Shown: positions 1-8,473, counted from the stretch's first letter. The stretch: 64,000 bases of DNA from Lysinibacillus boronitolerans JCM 21713 = 10a = NBRC 103108 (GCF_000772935.1 NZ_JPVR01000069.1:1-64000); one strand, 5' to 3'. A program made the numbers and translations. The notes: generated from the sequence alone by a model not told the origin.

Positions 1-37
1 CCTCATCTTGCAAAGCTGCTTTTTCTGCCTTTGACAT
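1..37 (-). CDS. possible 5' end of a gene cut by the left edge
   Basis: On the minus strand an ATG at 37 opens a reading frame (MSKAEKAALQDE...) that runs off the window edge. The residues look protein-like, but the only upstream purine stretch is A-rich and not a strong ribosome site. It would follow yutG in the same direction. Twelve codons are too few to identify it. Confidence 0.35.
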   Translation of the reverse strand, partial: MSKAEKAALQDE

Positions 38-57
38 TATCTTTTTTCAACAACATG

Positions 58-90
58 AGAGCCTTCTCCAAATTTGAGAAGGCTCTTTTT
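58..90. terminator. stem-loop next to yutG 3' end
   Basis: An 11-bp inverted repeat (AGAGCCTTCTC / GAGAAGGCTCT) has a short AT loop. A T-run follows it on the plus strand. On the minus strand, the direction of yutG, there is no clean U-run, so it is either a plus-strand terminator or a weak one for yutG. Confidence 0.55.
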
Positions 91-107
91 AATAGAAGAA
101 ACTCATT

Positions 108-689
108 TTATATTTCATTATGTGATTTTGGTTTTGGTCCTAGCTCTTCAGGTTCGATATCAGCGAATGTTTCGCCTTCTTCTTCTAGGTCACGCATACG
201 ATGTGCAATACGTGAAGCCGCTGAAGCTGCTATACTACCAACCAAATCATCTAAGAACGTGTTGACATGATGTCCGGGTTCTGTATCTAGTTTTTTTATA
301 ATCCCTATTTTTTGCTTGTCTAAGTGACCAAAAGTAGTAACGGCAATGCTGCCATATGTAAATACAGATCCTAGTGCGATTGTTTCGTCTACGCCGAATA
401 AACCTTCATCTGATTCGATAATTTGTTGTAGTGGTGAAGATAATAATTTTTTCTCTGCTAATTCATCTAATTCAATTCCTACTAATAAAGCATGTTGCAC
501 TTCTCGCTTACGTAATACCCGTTCAACAGAATGAACACAATGCTCTAGTGTTAAACCTTCATTATAGGTTTTTTGCATTTCGTAAACAATTTGCGCGATA
601 TCCTCTATCGCTACACCTCTACGAATTAACGCGGCATGAGCTGCCTTTGCTACTTCGTCAGAGTGCACACGAATACTTTTATTATGCAT
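108..689 (-). CDS. yutG: phosphatidylglycerophosphatase A family protein (YutG-like)
   Basis: 193 residues resembling the YutG/PgpA family, which removes phosphate from phosphatidylglycerophosphate in phosphatidylglycerol synthesis. The conserved part lies at residues 95-175, with the acidic GVDET segment followed by a DTEPGHHVN stretch, FLDD and a small-residue helix. The N-terminal half is the helical extension typical of the Bacillus form. The ATG follows GAGGGTTAATT. The gene has no downstream partner except the possible gene at the window edge. Function is by homology only. Confidence 0.8.
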   Translation of the reverse strand: MHNKSIRVHSDEVAKAAHAALIRRGVAIEDIAQIVYEMQKTYNEGLTLEHCVHSVERVLRKREVQHALLVGIELDELAEKKLLSSPLQQIIESDEGLFGVDETIALGSVFTYGSIAVTTFGHLDKQKIGIIKKLDTEPGHHVNTFLDDLVGSIAASAASRIAHRMRDLEEEGETFADIEPEELGPKPKSHNEI

Positions 690-802
690 AATTAACCCTC
701 ATTTCGATTTTTATTGCTAGTATAATGCTAGCCCAACCTATTATACCTTTACTTACGTAATATGGTACAATTTTGTTACAAACACAAGAAGGAGTGTCAT
801 CA

Positions 803-1522
803 TTGGATAAGGGAACAGTACAGGATTTAACATTTTACAGTGAGTCATTACAGGAAGAATTACAGCTTTATATTTATGTTCCTGCAAATTATTCTCCACT
901 ATATAAATACAACATTTTGATCGCATCAGATGGTAAAGATTATTTCCAACTTGGCGGTATTACAAAGCTAGCTGATGAACTGATTGATGATTATGAAATC
1001 GAAAATTTAATTATTGCATTTGTTCCTTACAAAGACATAAAAGATCGACGTCATAAATATATTCCGAGCGGTGAGCAACATGAAGCCTATCTTCGCTTTT
1101 TAGCACATGAGCTAGTACCGTATTTAGATCGTGAGTATGCCACTTACCAAATGGGTATGAGTCGTGGGGTAATTGGTGACTCTATGGCTGCTACTGCTTC
1201 CTTAATGGCTGCTTTAAAGTACCCAAGCATCTTTGGCAAAGTCATTCTACAATCACCTTATGTAGATGCTGATGTATTAAAGGCCGTGGAAAATTTTAAA
1301 GATCCAGGATCTATTTCTATTTACCATATCGTAGGCAAAGGCGAGGATCGGGTTGTGACAATGGATAAAACCATCAAAGATTTTTTAACACCTAATCGTC
1401 AATTGCATGATCTCATGATAAATAAAGGGTTTACTACATTTTATGACGAGTTCGATGGTAATCATACATGGAAATATTGGAAACCAGACCTTCGACGTGC
1501 ATTAATTGAAAATTTCAATTAA
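803..1522 (+). CDS. yjcH: putative esterase/hydrolase YjcH
   Basis: An alpha/beta-hydrolase of the enterochelin-esterase-like family (about 239 aa). A GDSMA nucleophile elbow follows the GMSRG segment, and a C-terminal GNHTWKYW carries the likely catalytic His. The TTG at 803 is preferred because AAGGAGTG lies 6 nt upstream; a longer in-frame TTG at 773 has no ribosome site. It is followed by yjcG and yjcF as in B. subtilis, so the three probably form one transcription unit ending at the stem-loop near 2560-2598. The substrate is unknown. Confidence 0.8.
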   Translation: MDKGTVQDLTFYSESLQEELQLYIYVPANYSPLYKYNILIASDGKDYFQLGGITKLADELIDDYEIENLIIAFVPYKDIKDRRHKYIPSGEQHEAYLRFLAHELVPYLDREYATYQMGMSRGVIGDSMAATASLMAALKYPSIFGKVILQSPYVDADVLKAVENFKDPGSISIYHIVGKGEDRVVTMDKTIKDFLTPNRQLHDLMINKGFTTFYDEFDGNHTWKYWKPDLRRALIENFN

Positions 1523-1605
1523 TATGAAGCGATTCAAATTACGAAAACTGAAATTTCTGTTATACTTAATTAGAAAAATTGTTTATTTTCGGGAGGTAAT
1601 GGACT

Positions 1606-2121
1606 ATGAAGTACGGTATTGTGGCATTTCCATCAAAAAAATTGCAAGATTTAGCGAATACTTATCGTAAACGATACGATCCTCATTATGCAAAGATTAC
1701 ACCGCATATGACATTAAAGGACAGCTTCGATGCGTCTGAAGAAGAGATTCAAACCATCGTCAAGCAATTAGATGAACTTGCTGCCAAATATGCACCTTTA
1801 AACATTCATGCATCTCGCATTAGTTCGTTTTTCCCTACAACAAATGCGATTTACTTCCGCATTGAACCAACAGAACAATTAGCAGCATTCCAACATGAGC
1901 TTCAAGAAAAAATCCCTCATGGGGAAATGAAACATGTATTTGTTCCACATATTACAATCGCTCAAAAAATGACAGACTCAGAACATGATGACATTTTTGG
2001 TCAATTACGCATGACGGGCGTTGATGAAAAAGATACAATTGATCGCATTCATCTTTTATATCAATTGGAAGATGGTTCATGGACAACATACGAAACATTC
2101 CGTTTGTCTGGAGCTGAGTGA
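1606..2121 (+). CDS. yjcG: 2H phosphoesterase superfamily protein YjcG
   Basis: 171 residues with the two H-x-T motifs of the 2H phosphoesterase (2'-5' RNA ligase-like) superfamily: PHMTL (His34, Thr36) and PHITI (His115, Thr117). In this superfamily the two histidines act on 2',3'-cyclic phosphate or 2'-5' bonds. The biological substrate of YjcG is not established. The start follows a GGGAGGTAATGG ribosome site. Its stop codon abuts the TTG start of yjcF, indicating translational coupling. Confidence 0.88.
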   Translation: MKYGIVAFPSKKLQDLANTYRKRYDPHYAKITPHMTLKDSFDASEEEIQTIVKQLDELAAKYAPLNIHASRISSFFPTTNAIYFRIEPTEQLAAFQHELQEKIPHGEMKHVFVPHITIAQKMTDSEHDDIFGQLRMTGVDEKDTIDRIHLLYQLEDGSWTTYETFRLSGAE

Positions 2122-2553
2122 TTGTTGTATACCGTTAAAATTGTTGAAACAAAGCAAGAACACGATGATGCCTTTGCCATTCGCAAAAAAGTATTTGTTG
2201 AAGAGCAAGGTGTTCCGCTTCATCTAGAATGTGATGCTGAAGATGCAACTGCAACACATTTTATTATGTATGATAACGATGAGCCTGTTGGAGCAGCACG
2301 TTTACGCAGTATTGACAACAACACAGCTAAAATTGAGCGTGTTTGTATTTTACAATCCCAACGTGGCAAAAAGTTAGGCGCATTAATCATGAAGGAAATG
2401 GAGAAGCATGCTATTTCCATTAATAAAAAAACCTTAAAACTTCATGCACAAAGCTATGCTATTCCCTTCTACGAAAAGCTAGGCTTTACAGTTACCTCAC
2501 CCGAGTTTATGGATGCAGGTATTCCACACCGTGCTATGGAGAAGAACATTTAA
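2122..2553 (+). CDS. yjcF: GNAT family N-acetyltransferase YjcF
   Basis: 143 residues with the GNAT fold. An N-terminal AFAIRKKVFVEEQGVP segment is typical of the ElaA/YjcF branch. The acetyl-CoA pyrophosphate loop (QRGKKLGALI) follows IERVCIL, and the C-terminal AIPFYEKLGF is the family signature. The start is TTG, directly after the yjcG stop, with GGAG of the yjcG tail as ribosome site. The acceptor substrate is unknown. It is the last gene of the yjcH-yjcG-yjcF unit. Confidence 0.88.
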   Translation: MLYTVKIVETKQEHDDAFAIRKKVFVEEQGVPLHLECDAEDATATHFIMYDNDEPVGAARLRSIDNNTAKIERVCILQSQRGKKLGALIMKEMEKHAISINKKTLKLHAQSYAIPFYEKLGFTVTSPEFMDAGIPHRAMEKNI

Positions 2554-2556
2554 TGA

Positions 2557-2598
2557 AAGGGTGTTACGATATTTATAATGTCGTAACACCCCTTTTTT
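2557..2598 (+). terminator. terminator of yjcH-yjcG-yjcF
   Basis: An 11-bp perfect stem, GGGTGTTACGA / TCGTAACACCC, is followed by CTTTTTT immediately after the yjcF stop. Confidence 0.9.
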
Positions 2599-2673
2599 AT
2601 GAGACGAATTCGCTTGCCACCATTTATCTACTCTATCGTAACAAGCTGCATTGCCAAGTAGATATGCCATGCG

Positions 2674-2922
2674 CTACTTCATCATTCTAGTGATTTTATC
2701 GAAATCTAGTGATGCTCCATCTTGAATAATAGATTGTACTAATTTATCTTCTAGCTCTTGCGTAATCGATCTGTTAGATATTTTAGCAACTCGTCGTACA
2801 ATTTTTCTTACTTGCTTTTCACTGGTAAAATCCGCATGTTGAATGGCATTGGCTAATGCGAAGATTTCATCCATCGATACACCTGTTTTTTGCTCAATCG
2901 AATTAAAAAACGAGCGATGCAT
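2674..2922 (-). CDS. spoVIF: stage VI sporulation protein F
   Basis: About 82 residues, MHRSFFNSIEQKTGVSMDEI onward, matching the SpoVIF (YjcC) family. SpoVIF is expressed late in the mother cell and affects coat assembly and spore resistance. The ATG at 2922 follows a strong AGGAGGGAAAAC. An in-frame extension to 2976 adds 18 residues not found in the family and ignores this site. It sits beside the small YjcZ-type gene, as in B. subtilis. Confidence 0.85.
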   Translation of the reverse strand: MHRSFFNSIEQKTGVSMDEIFALANAIQHADFTSEKQVRKIVRRVAKISNRSITQELEDKLVQSIIQDGASLDFDKITRMMK

Positions 2923-3052
2923 GTTTTCCCTCCTATCATTAAAACTCAAAATGACCTTGCGTCTTGCACGAAACATTTCGCAAATGGTGGAGGCCTTAAC
3001 TTTATTTAGATTTTCCTAAATAAAAGCTAAAGCCTTTATTATGTTCATCAAA

Positions 3053-3223
3053 TTAGATGTAAGTAGCGCCAACAATAATTAATAAAATGAATAGTACAAC
3101 AATTAGAACAAATGTAGAACCATAACCATAGTTGTTGCCTCCAGAGTAACCTCCGCAGTAGCTATTGTTCCACCCACCAACGTTATTTCCATACGGTTGT
3201 GAGCCCCAGCCTTGGTATCCCAT
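3053..3223 (-). CDS. YjcZ-family sporulation micropeptide
   Basis: 56 residues. A Gly/Tyr/Asn-rich N-terminal half ([14 protein letters not shown]...) is followed by one C-terminal membrane helix (residues 38-54, [16 protein letters not shown]). This is the layout of the tiny transmembrane sporulation proteins (YjcZ/SscA type), which are mother-cell-expressed and linked to coat assembly or germination. GGGAGGGGTGCTTTT precedes the ATG. The adjoining spoVIF keeps the B. subtilis yjcZ-spoVIF pairing. The exact function is unknown. Confidence 0.85.
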   Translation of the reverse strand: MGYQGWGSQPYGNNVGGWNNSYCGGYSGGNNYGYGSTFVLIVVLFILLIIVGATYI

Positions 3224-3288
3224 AAAAGCACCCCTCCCTTCTACAACCTATAATATGTTTCGGTCGTAAAAATGGGAGGGGTATTCGT

Positions 3289-3654
3289 CTAGTCAATATT
3301 TCCTTTTGGTCTAAATATTAATGCACCAATAAAGCCGAACACAATAGCAGCACTGATTCCTGAGCTTGTTACCTCGAACATGCCTGTTAATACGCCTACA
3401 AGTCCATGTTTTTCTGCCTCTGCCAGAGCACCATGTGTTAATGAATTCCCGAAGGATGTAATGGGTACTGTCGCACCTGCTCCAGCAAAATTAATTAATG
3501 GCTCATATAAGCCCATACCATCCAATATAGCGCCTACAACTACTAACGTACTTAATGTATGTGCAGGTGTTAAATTGCCAACGTCCATTAATAATTGGCC
3601 TATGACGCAAATAATGCCTCCAACAATAAATGCAAATATAAAAGTCATAACCAT
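3289..3654 (-). CDS. spoVAE: stage V sporulation protein AE (SpoVAEb)
   Basis: 121-residue inner-membrane protein with about three hydrophobic segments. It carries the GAGATVPITSFGNSLTHGA signature shared with SpoVAC. SpoVA proteins move dipicolinic acid and calcium into the forespore and out at germination. It is the last gene of the lipoprotein-spoVAC-spoVAD-spoVAEb operon, 10 nt after spoVAD, with GAGG 8 nt before the ATG. No SpoVAEa or SpoVAF follows. Confidence 0.92.
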   Translation of the reverse strand: MVMTFIFAFIVGGIICVIGQLLMDVGNLTPAHTLSTLVVVGAILDGMGLYEPLINFAGAGATVPITSFGNSLTHGALAEAEKHGLVGVLTGMFEVTSSGISAAIVFGFIGALIFRPKGNID

Positions 3655-3664
3655 GTTTTTTGCC

Positions 3665-4660
3665 TCATTTCATCGTAATTTCTATCGCATGTGCCGTACA
3701 TGGAATCGTCTCGCCTTGCTGATAGGATAGCGGGGATAATAGCGCCCCCGTTGCTACTAGTAATACTCGCTTATAGCTCCCTGCACGCATTTGTTGAATA
3801 ACATAACTAAAAAAAACAGCTGCCGAACAGCCTGCTCCACTTGCACCAGATTGGAATGCTTCATCCTGTCCATAAAATTCAGCACCTGCATCACGTAATA
3901 ACGTGAGCTCTTCATTTTTCACGCCATTTTCTACAAGCATTCCTTTTAATAGCTTTAAGCCAAGCTGGCCCAAATCGCCTGTTAAAATTAAATCATAATG
4001 ATAAATTTTTTGGTTTCTCTGTTGTAAATGAGATTGAATCGTCTGAAAAGCTGCAGGTGCCATTGCAGCACCCATATGGAAAGGATCATCCATACCATAG
4101 TCAACGGACTTGCCAATTGTTGCTGCTTCTATAGATGGATACTCCTCGCGATGTTTCCCAATTAACGCATAACCAGCAGCAGTTACAGTCCATTGAGCTG
4201 TTTGTGGTTTTTGTGCTCCATAATTGATCGGGTAACGAAACTGGCGTTCAATTGCATTATGTTGACTGGAGGCACCTGCTAATGAAAAATTAGCAGCACC
4301 TAACTCTGTTAATAGGCATGCAATAATTACTGAAGAAACGGAAGTGGCACATGCAGAAAATAGTCCAATAAAAGGAATTTCTAAATCTCTAGCAGCAAAA
4401 TTAGTCGGTGTCATTTGATTGACTAAATCTCCGCCCATCAAATAATCGATATCACCTTTTTGTACACCCATTTTTTTCATAGCATATTCACAGGCCTCTT
4501 CAATCATTTTGCGATGACCCTGTTCATTTGTTTTCATTTGCCAACGTTCATCATCATAAACGGAGTCAAAATACTGACTAAAAACACTCCGATTCTCTAA
4601 AGGACCCGCTACCACTCCACCAGCTAAAAGAGAGGGCTTCGTTTGAAATAAAATTACCAT
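3665..4660 (-). CDS. spoVAD: stage V sporulation protein AD
   Basis: 331 residues with a thiolase-like fold, near the usual length of about 338. In B. subtilis SpoVAD binds dipicolinic acid on the outer face of the spore inner membrane. Family landmarks are the LLAGGVVAGPLE start, LFSACATSVSSV around the position of the thiolase cysteine, and GGDLVNQMTPTNFAAR. The start follows AGGAGTGGTTTC and overlaps the end of spoVAC by 7 nt, indicating tight coupling. Confidence 0.95.
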   Translation of the reverse strand: MVILFQTKPSLLAGGVVAGPLENRSVFSQYFDSVYDDERWQMKTNEQGHRKMIEEACEYAMKKMGVQKGDIDYLMGGDLVNQMTPTNFAARDLEIPFIGLFSACATSVSSVIIACLLTELGAANFSLAGASSQHNAIERQFRYPINYGAQKPQTAQWTVTAAGYALIGKHREEYPSIEAATIGKSVDYGMDDPFHMGAAMAPAAFQTIQSHLQQRNQKIYHYDLILTGDLGQLGLKLLKGMLVENGVKNEELTLLRDAGAEFYGQDEAFQSGASGAGCSAAVFFSYVIQQMRAGSYKRVLLVATGALLSPLSYQQGETIPCTAHAIEITMK

Positions 4661-5109
4661 GAAACCACTCCTATCGTTACGAGGATATACTTAATGAGTG
4701 CTACAAAAAACGCAGACACTACACCAAATAATACAACCGATCCTGCTAATTTAAATAAATTTCCGCCGACTCCCAATACTAACCCTTCAGAACGATGCTC
4801 AATAGCTGCCGAAACAACAGCATTACCAAAGCCTGTTACTGGTACTGCCGATCCAGCCCCAGCAAATTGACCAATTCTTTTATAAAGGCCAAGACCTGTT
4901 AAAATCATGGAAAAAAACACCACTGTTGCAACAGTTGGATTTCCTGCTGTCGCCTCTGTAAAATTGAAGAAAATAATATAAAAAAGAGACACAGCTTGAC
5001 CAATTGCACAAATAAAACCACCAACGAAAAAGGCCTTTGCTACATTCTTTAAATAAGGGGGCTTTGGTGTAACATTTTGCTCTAACTGTTGATATTGCTC
5101 TTTTTCCAT
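4654..5109 (-). CDS. spoVAC: stage V sporulation protein AC
   Basis: 151-residue membrane protein with about four membrane segments and the conserved GAGSAVPVTGFGNAVV motif. B. subtilis SpoVAC behaves as a mechanosensitive channel for dipicolinate release. The ATG follows AAAGGAGGAGACATAA. The upstream lipoprotein gene ends at 5110, the base before this start, and spoVAD overlaps its 3' end, so the operon is very compact. spoVAA and spoVAB are absent upstream. Confidence 0.94.
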   Translation of the reverse strand: MEKEQYQQLEQNVTPKPPYLKNVAKAFFVGGFICAIGQAVSLFYIIFFNFTEATAGNPTVATVVFFSMILTGLGLYKRIGQFAGAGSAVPVTGFGNAVVSAAIEHRSEGLVLGVGGNLFKLAGSVVLFGVVSAFFVALIKYILVTIGVVSW

Positions 5110-5514
5110 TTATGTCTCCTCCTTTGCAAGTTCTTTTAGTTCTGTAATTTTATCGCTTAATTTAGTATCTTCCATCTGATCCTTTTTTATTTTATTGGCT
5201 TCATAAAAAATTTTGTAATCAGCGGAGACAAACACATCCTTGTTTGGATATTTCTTTTCAAATTTCTTTTGCAACTTTTTCTCTAACTTAGTTTTTTTCC
5301 ACTTCTCCAATGGTTTAATTTGTACTGCAACAAGCATACTATCGTCATATTGGATAACCGTTGAACGATCAACATAGTCTTCTTCTTTTATAAGGGCTTC
5401 GACTTCACTTTCATTTTGTGTAGACCCATAGACGATAAATTTTTCCTTTTCAGCACAACCATTTAACAGCGATAAAACAACTAAGAGAGGTAACGTCATT
5501 CCTAATAGCCTCAA
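5110..5514 (-). CDS. YhcN/YlaJ-like sporulation lipoprotein
   Basis: 134-residue predicted lipoprotein. A hydrophobic N-terminus ends in LNGC with Cys20 as the lipidation site. A mixed-charge domain follows, ending in a Lys-rich segment and an acidic tail. TTG start after AAAGGAGGGTAAAAC. It leads the spoVAC-D-Eb operon. In the mobile spoVA-2mob type of operon a YhcN/YlaJ lipoprotein also precedes spoVAC-D-Eb, so a germination role is likely. The sequence match to YhcN/YlaJ was judged by eye. Confidence 0.65.
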   Translation of the reverse strand: MRLLGMTLPLLVVLSLLNGCAEKEKFIVYGSTQNESEVEALIKEEDYVDRSTVIQYDDSMLVAVQIKPLEKWKKTKLEKKLQKKFEKKYPNKDVFVSADYKIFYEANKIKKDQMEDTKLSDKITELKELAKEET

Positions 5515-5608
5515 GTTTTACCCTCCTTTTCTTTACAGTTTCTCCACACATAAAAAAACTATTCATTCAAAGAAATACACAAAAGCCCGAGTCCAGTTTT
5601 CAAAAGTA

Positions 5609-5617
5609 CATATTGTA
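5609..5617 (+). promoter_or_regulatory. candidate SigK -10 element of the coat gene
   Basis: CATATTGTA fits the mother-cell SigK -10 consensus CATANNNTA and lies 31 nt before the coat-protein ATG. A CC dinucleotide 15-16 bp upstream is only a weak match to the -35 AC. The assignment rests on the -10 and on the gene's identity. Confidence 0.45.
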
Positions 5618-5647
5618 GAAGTAGTAACAAGGAAAGGGGGTGACAAT

Positions 5648-6172
5648 ATGGGTTGTGGTAAGCCAACAAATCCTATTGGACCAATCCATTCAGCAGGCTG
5701 CGTTTGTGACGTAGTTCGCGCTATTTTAGATATTCAAAATCAAGCGGTGCGAGATGAGTGTTCTCCATGTACAGCAAACTGTTTCTTAGAACCACTAGGC
5801 GGGATTGTTAGTCCTGCACGCTCACAAGCAGATACACGTGTCTTCATGTTAATTACAAAAGATGGTACTCCTTTCAAAGCATTCTTTAACTCTCCAACAG
5901 CAGATCCTTGTATTTGTACGTCCGTATTCTTCCGTGTAGAAGATATGTTTGATGAATGCTGTGCTACTTTACGTGTTTTAGAGCCATTATGTACATTTGA
6001 CTCTAGTGAAAGTACAGTAGACTTACTAAGCAAAGATGGTTGTTGTATCAACATGAAGAAAATCTGTAAAGTAGATGACTGGAGCTCAACAGATAGCTGT
6101 ATTACTGTGGATTTATCTTGCTTCTGCGCTGTACAATGTATCGCTGATGTTGACTTAGGGATTTGTGACTAA
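5648..6172 (+). CDS. spore coat protein, CotY/CotZ family
   Basis: 174 residues, very Cys-rich (about 20 Cys) with repeated CxC, CC and CxxC pairs and the family's central RVFMLITKDGTPFKAFF block. CotY and CotZ are crosslinked insoluble-fraction/crust proteins in B. subtilis, and ExsY is the exosporium relative. The start follows AAGGAAAGGGGGTGACAAT. It is a single gene with its own terminator, so one member replaces the cotVWXYZ cluster seen near here in B. subtilis. CotY versus CotZ cannot be decided. Confidence 0.92.
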   Translation: MGCGKPTNPIGPIHSAGCVCDVVRAILDIQNQAVRDECSPCTANCFLEPLGGIVSPARSQADTRVFMLITKDGTPFKAFFNSPTADPCICTSVFFRVEDMFDECCATLRVLEPLCTFDSSESTVDLLSKDGCCINMKKICKVDDWSSTDSCITVDLSCFCAVQCIADVDLGICD

Positions 6173-6197
6173 TTCTTTCACCTTTGACACACACACA

Positions 6198-6238
6198 TAA
6201 AAAAAGTGTACAGCATCCTCTGCTGTACACTTTTTTTA
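6198..6238. terminator. bidirectional terminator, coat gene / cotO-like gene
   Basis: A perfect stem (AAAAAGTGTACAGCA / TGCTGTACACTTTTT) has a 5-nt loop and T-runs on both strands between the convergent genes ending at 6172 and 6236. Confidence 0.92.
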
Positions 6239-6637
6239 TAATGTTGGCAATTTTCTTCCACGCCAAAGTATTTGCTGTATATCTTCAAAATGAATAGTTT
6301 CCTGTATTTTTAATTCTAATGATGTAAGCATTAAGGAATCACTCTGTACGTCTGAAGCTGTCCCAGTTAATTTTCTACCATCCTTTAAACAAACTAATAG
6401 TGGCTGATAGGCTCTCTGACGAAATGGTTTTTCTAAAAATTGGAGCTGTTTCAGTAAATAAGGATCTATTTGTACATCATCTATTGGATCATTTTTTTCT
6501 TCAGCTATTTGCTCATCGAACATATTGTCCTTTACATAGACAGATGTACTTTCATCCAAATCAAGTTCATGTAACACCTTAGAAATATTTAAAAAATAAG
6601 ATGGTGATTTTATAAACAAGCGTGGTTCTTGATCCAC
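6236..6637 (-). CDS. CotO-like spore coat protein
   Basis: About 133 residues. The N-terminal EPRLFIKSP resembles the short KPLLYI-type motif at the start of CotO (YjbX) proteins. The middle is acidic, and the C-terminal third (LLVCLKDGRKLTGTASDV onward) looks like a small beta-rich domain. A GTG at 6637 is chosen because AAAAGGGAAGTGAG precedes it and CotO proteins start just before this motif; an ATG at 6661 lacks a good site. Position beside a CotY/Z gene, as in B. subtilis, supports the call. Confidence 0.6.
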   Translation of the reverse strand: MDQEPRLFIKSPSYFLNISKVLHELDLDESTSVYVKDNMFDEQIAEEKNDPIDDVQIDPYLLKQLQFLEKPFRQRAYQPLLVCLKDGRKLTGTASDVQSDSLMLTSLELKIQETIHFEDIQQILWRGRKLPTL

Positions 6638-6690
6638 TTTACTCACTTCCCTTTTTTCCATACAATATGCGGAAGTAAGCAAATTGGTTC

Positions 6691-8067
6691 TTAGCCTATT
6701 TGGCTTAAGAAAACTGTCGCTAAACCCAAATAAATTAAAATACTTGTAATATCATTTAAAGTTGTAATAAAAGGTCCTGATGCAACAGCAGGGTCTATTT
6801 TTAGTCGATGCATTAACAATGGAATAAATGAACCTGCTAATGTCGCCACTAAAATGGAACCACAAAGTGCTGCCCCTACTAACATGCCTAGGACAAGTTC
6901 ATGTTTCCAAAAATAAACGATCCCAATAACAATTAATCCACAAACTATGCCTGACATTAAGCCAGTACCTGCTTCACGTAATAGTAACTTGAATTTACTA
7001 TGTTCTTCTACATCGCCTGTTGCAATCCCTCGAATCGCCACGGCTAATGCCTGTGTTCCACTATTCCCTGACGTTCCAGAAATTAATGGAATAAAGACGG
7101 CTAGTAAGGCTACCTTATCTAAAGTATCTTCAAATTGCCCCATTAGGTTAGCTGTTAACATACCTAAAAACAGTAGAACCACTAGCCAAGGCAAACGTTT
7201 TCTAGCCGCTTGGAATGGTGTTACATCAAATTTATCCATATCCGAAATACCAGCTAATTTAGAGTAATCCTCAGAAGCCTCTTCATCAATAACATCAATA
7301 ATATCGTCAACCGTGATAATACCAAGTAATTCTCCTTTATCATCAATAACAGGTGTCGCTAAGAAATTATAATCCTTCATAATTTGTGCGACTTCTTCTT
7401 GGTCATCCCCTACATGTACCATCACGACACGTTCATTCATAATTGAACGAATAAGTGTATCCTCGTCAGCAATGATTAAATCTCGTAAAGATATAACACC
7501 CGTCAGACGATGTTCTTCATCCACTACAAAAATATAATAAACAGTTTCTGCATCTGGTGCCTCTTTACGCAAAATGGCCATTGCTGAACGTACTGTTGAA
7601 TTTTCTGGTATAGCGACATATTCAGTTGTCATGATAGAACCGGCTGTATATTCATCGTATCTTAGTAGCTCATTAATATCTTCAGCCGCTTCTTCATCCA
7701 TCATTTCTAAATAGCTTTCACGCTGTGCCGTATCCAGTTCATTTAAGACATCTGCCGCATCATCCGCATACATATGAGAAAGCATTTCTGCACCATATGA
7801 TGGATCCATTTCAGCAAGATATGCTTTATATTCATCATCTTCAATATCGATTGCCTCAAAAATATCAGCCATTTCTGTCGGAGACAAGAACGAATAGATG
7901 ATTTTCCTTATATCAGGTTCCACCTTTTCATAAAACGTTGCCTGATCATATGGATGAAGTTCTAAAAACTCATCACGGAATGCGTCAATATTATGTGCTT
8001 CTAGCATTTCTCGTAGATGTGCCTCATCAAATTGCACATCATCCTTTTCATTTCTTTCCTCTATCAT
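6691..8067 (-). CDS. mgtE: magnesium transporter MgtE
   Basis: About 458 residues in MgtE order: the acidic N domain (residues 1-125), two CBS domains (about 130-255, with GSIMTTEYVAIPE and LGIITVDDIIDVID), a plug helix, then five membrane helices from about 280. The SGTSGNSGTQ and TTLNDITSILIY segments of the Mg2+ pore are present. Start ATG at 8067 because GGAAGGAGGGGACA lies just upstream; an upstream in-frame start has no site. The N and CBS domains gate the channel by sensing internal Mg2+. Confidence 0.96.
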   Translation of the reverse strand: MIEERNEKDDVQFDEAHLREMLEAHNIDAFRDEFLELHPYDQATFYEKVEPDIRKIIYSFLSPTEMADIFEAIDIEDDEYKAYLAEMDPSYGAEMLSHMYADDAADVLNELDTAQRESYLEMMDEEAAEDINELLRYDEYTAGSIMTTEYVAIPENSTVRSAMAILRKEAPDAETVYYIFVVDEEHRLTGVISLRDLIIADEDTLIRSIMNERVVMVHVGDDQEEVAQIMKDYNFLATPVIDDKGELLGIITVDDIIDVIDEEASEDYSKLAGISDMDKFDVTPFQAARKRLPWLVVLLFLGMLTANLMGQFEDTLDKVALLAVFIPLISGTSGNSGTQALAVAIRGIATGDVEEHSKFKLLLREAGTGLMSGIVCGLIVIGIVYFWKHELVLGMLVGAALCGSILVATLAGSFIPLLMHRLKIDPAVASGPFITTLNDITSILIYLGLATVFLSQIG

Positions 8068-8433
8068 GCTTGTCCCCTCCTTCCGAGCTTTCAATCATTT
8101 TACGGGCAATGCCGTAAATCTACCTTCTATATAATAGAGTGTATTGTACCTTTTCTGCAAACTCTTTTTTAAGTTATTTTTATGAGTAGTTGAGCAGATT
8201 TTTATAAAATTCAATATTACGCCTAAAATCATGACGATTCTATTTTACTATACCTTACCTTTGTCACTTTGTTATGAATAAGGTGTAAAAATAATCTACT
8301 TCTCTAACATACCCTCTGGTTAATGGTCGTTAACGCGCAGAAAAACAATACGTTTTCAAGCATACGATCTGGAATAGCTGTTAACAACTGCCCTCCAGAA
8401 GAATTCGCCAGTTTAACCTTAATCAAAAAATGA
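8068..8433. other. mgtE upstream region
   Basis: No coding sequence is seen. On the minus strand it holds a candidate SigA promoter (8131-8160) and a small 7-bp stem-loop TTTACGG / CCGTAAA (8099-8118) close to the mgtE ribosome site. The conserved core sequences of the M-box magnesium riboswitch were looked for and not recognised. Repeated TTAACG-containing stretches around 8320-8420 remain unexplained. Confidence 0.6.
8131..8160 (-). promoter_or_regulatory. candidate SigA promoter of mgtE
   Basis: On the minus strand: TTGCAG, an 18-bp spacer, then TATTAT. This gives a leader of only about 55 nt before the mgtE start. Confidence 0.5.
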
Positions 8434-8466
8434 TAAGGAGATGCTCGTTTGTGCGAACATCTCCTT
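8424..8466 (-). terminator. terminator of the relQ-nadK-rlu operon
   Basis: A 13-bp stem (AAGGAGATGTTCG / CGAGCATCTCCTT as read on the minus strand, one G-U pair) lies just after the pseudouridine synthase stop. A T6 run at 8425-8430 follows a short AT stretch. Confidence 0.75.
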
Positions 8467-8473
8467 CTAAAAT

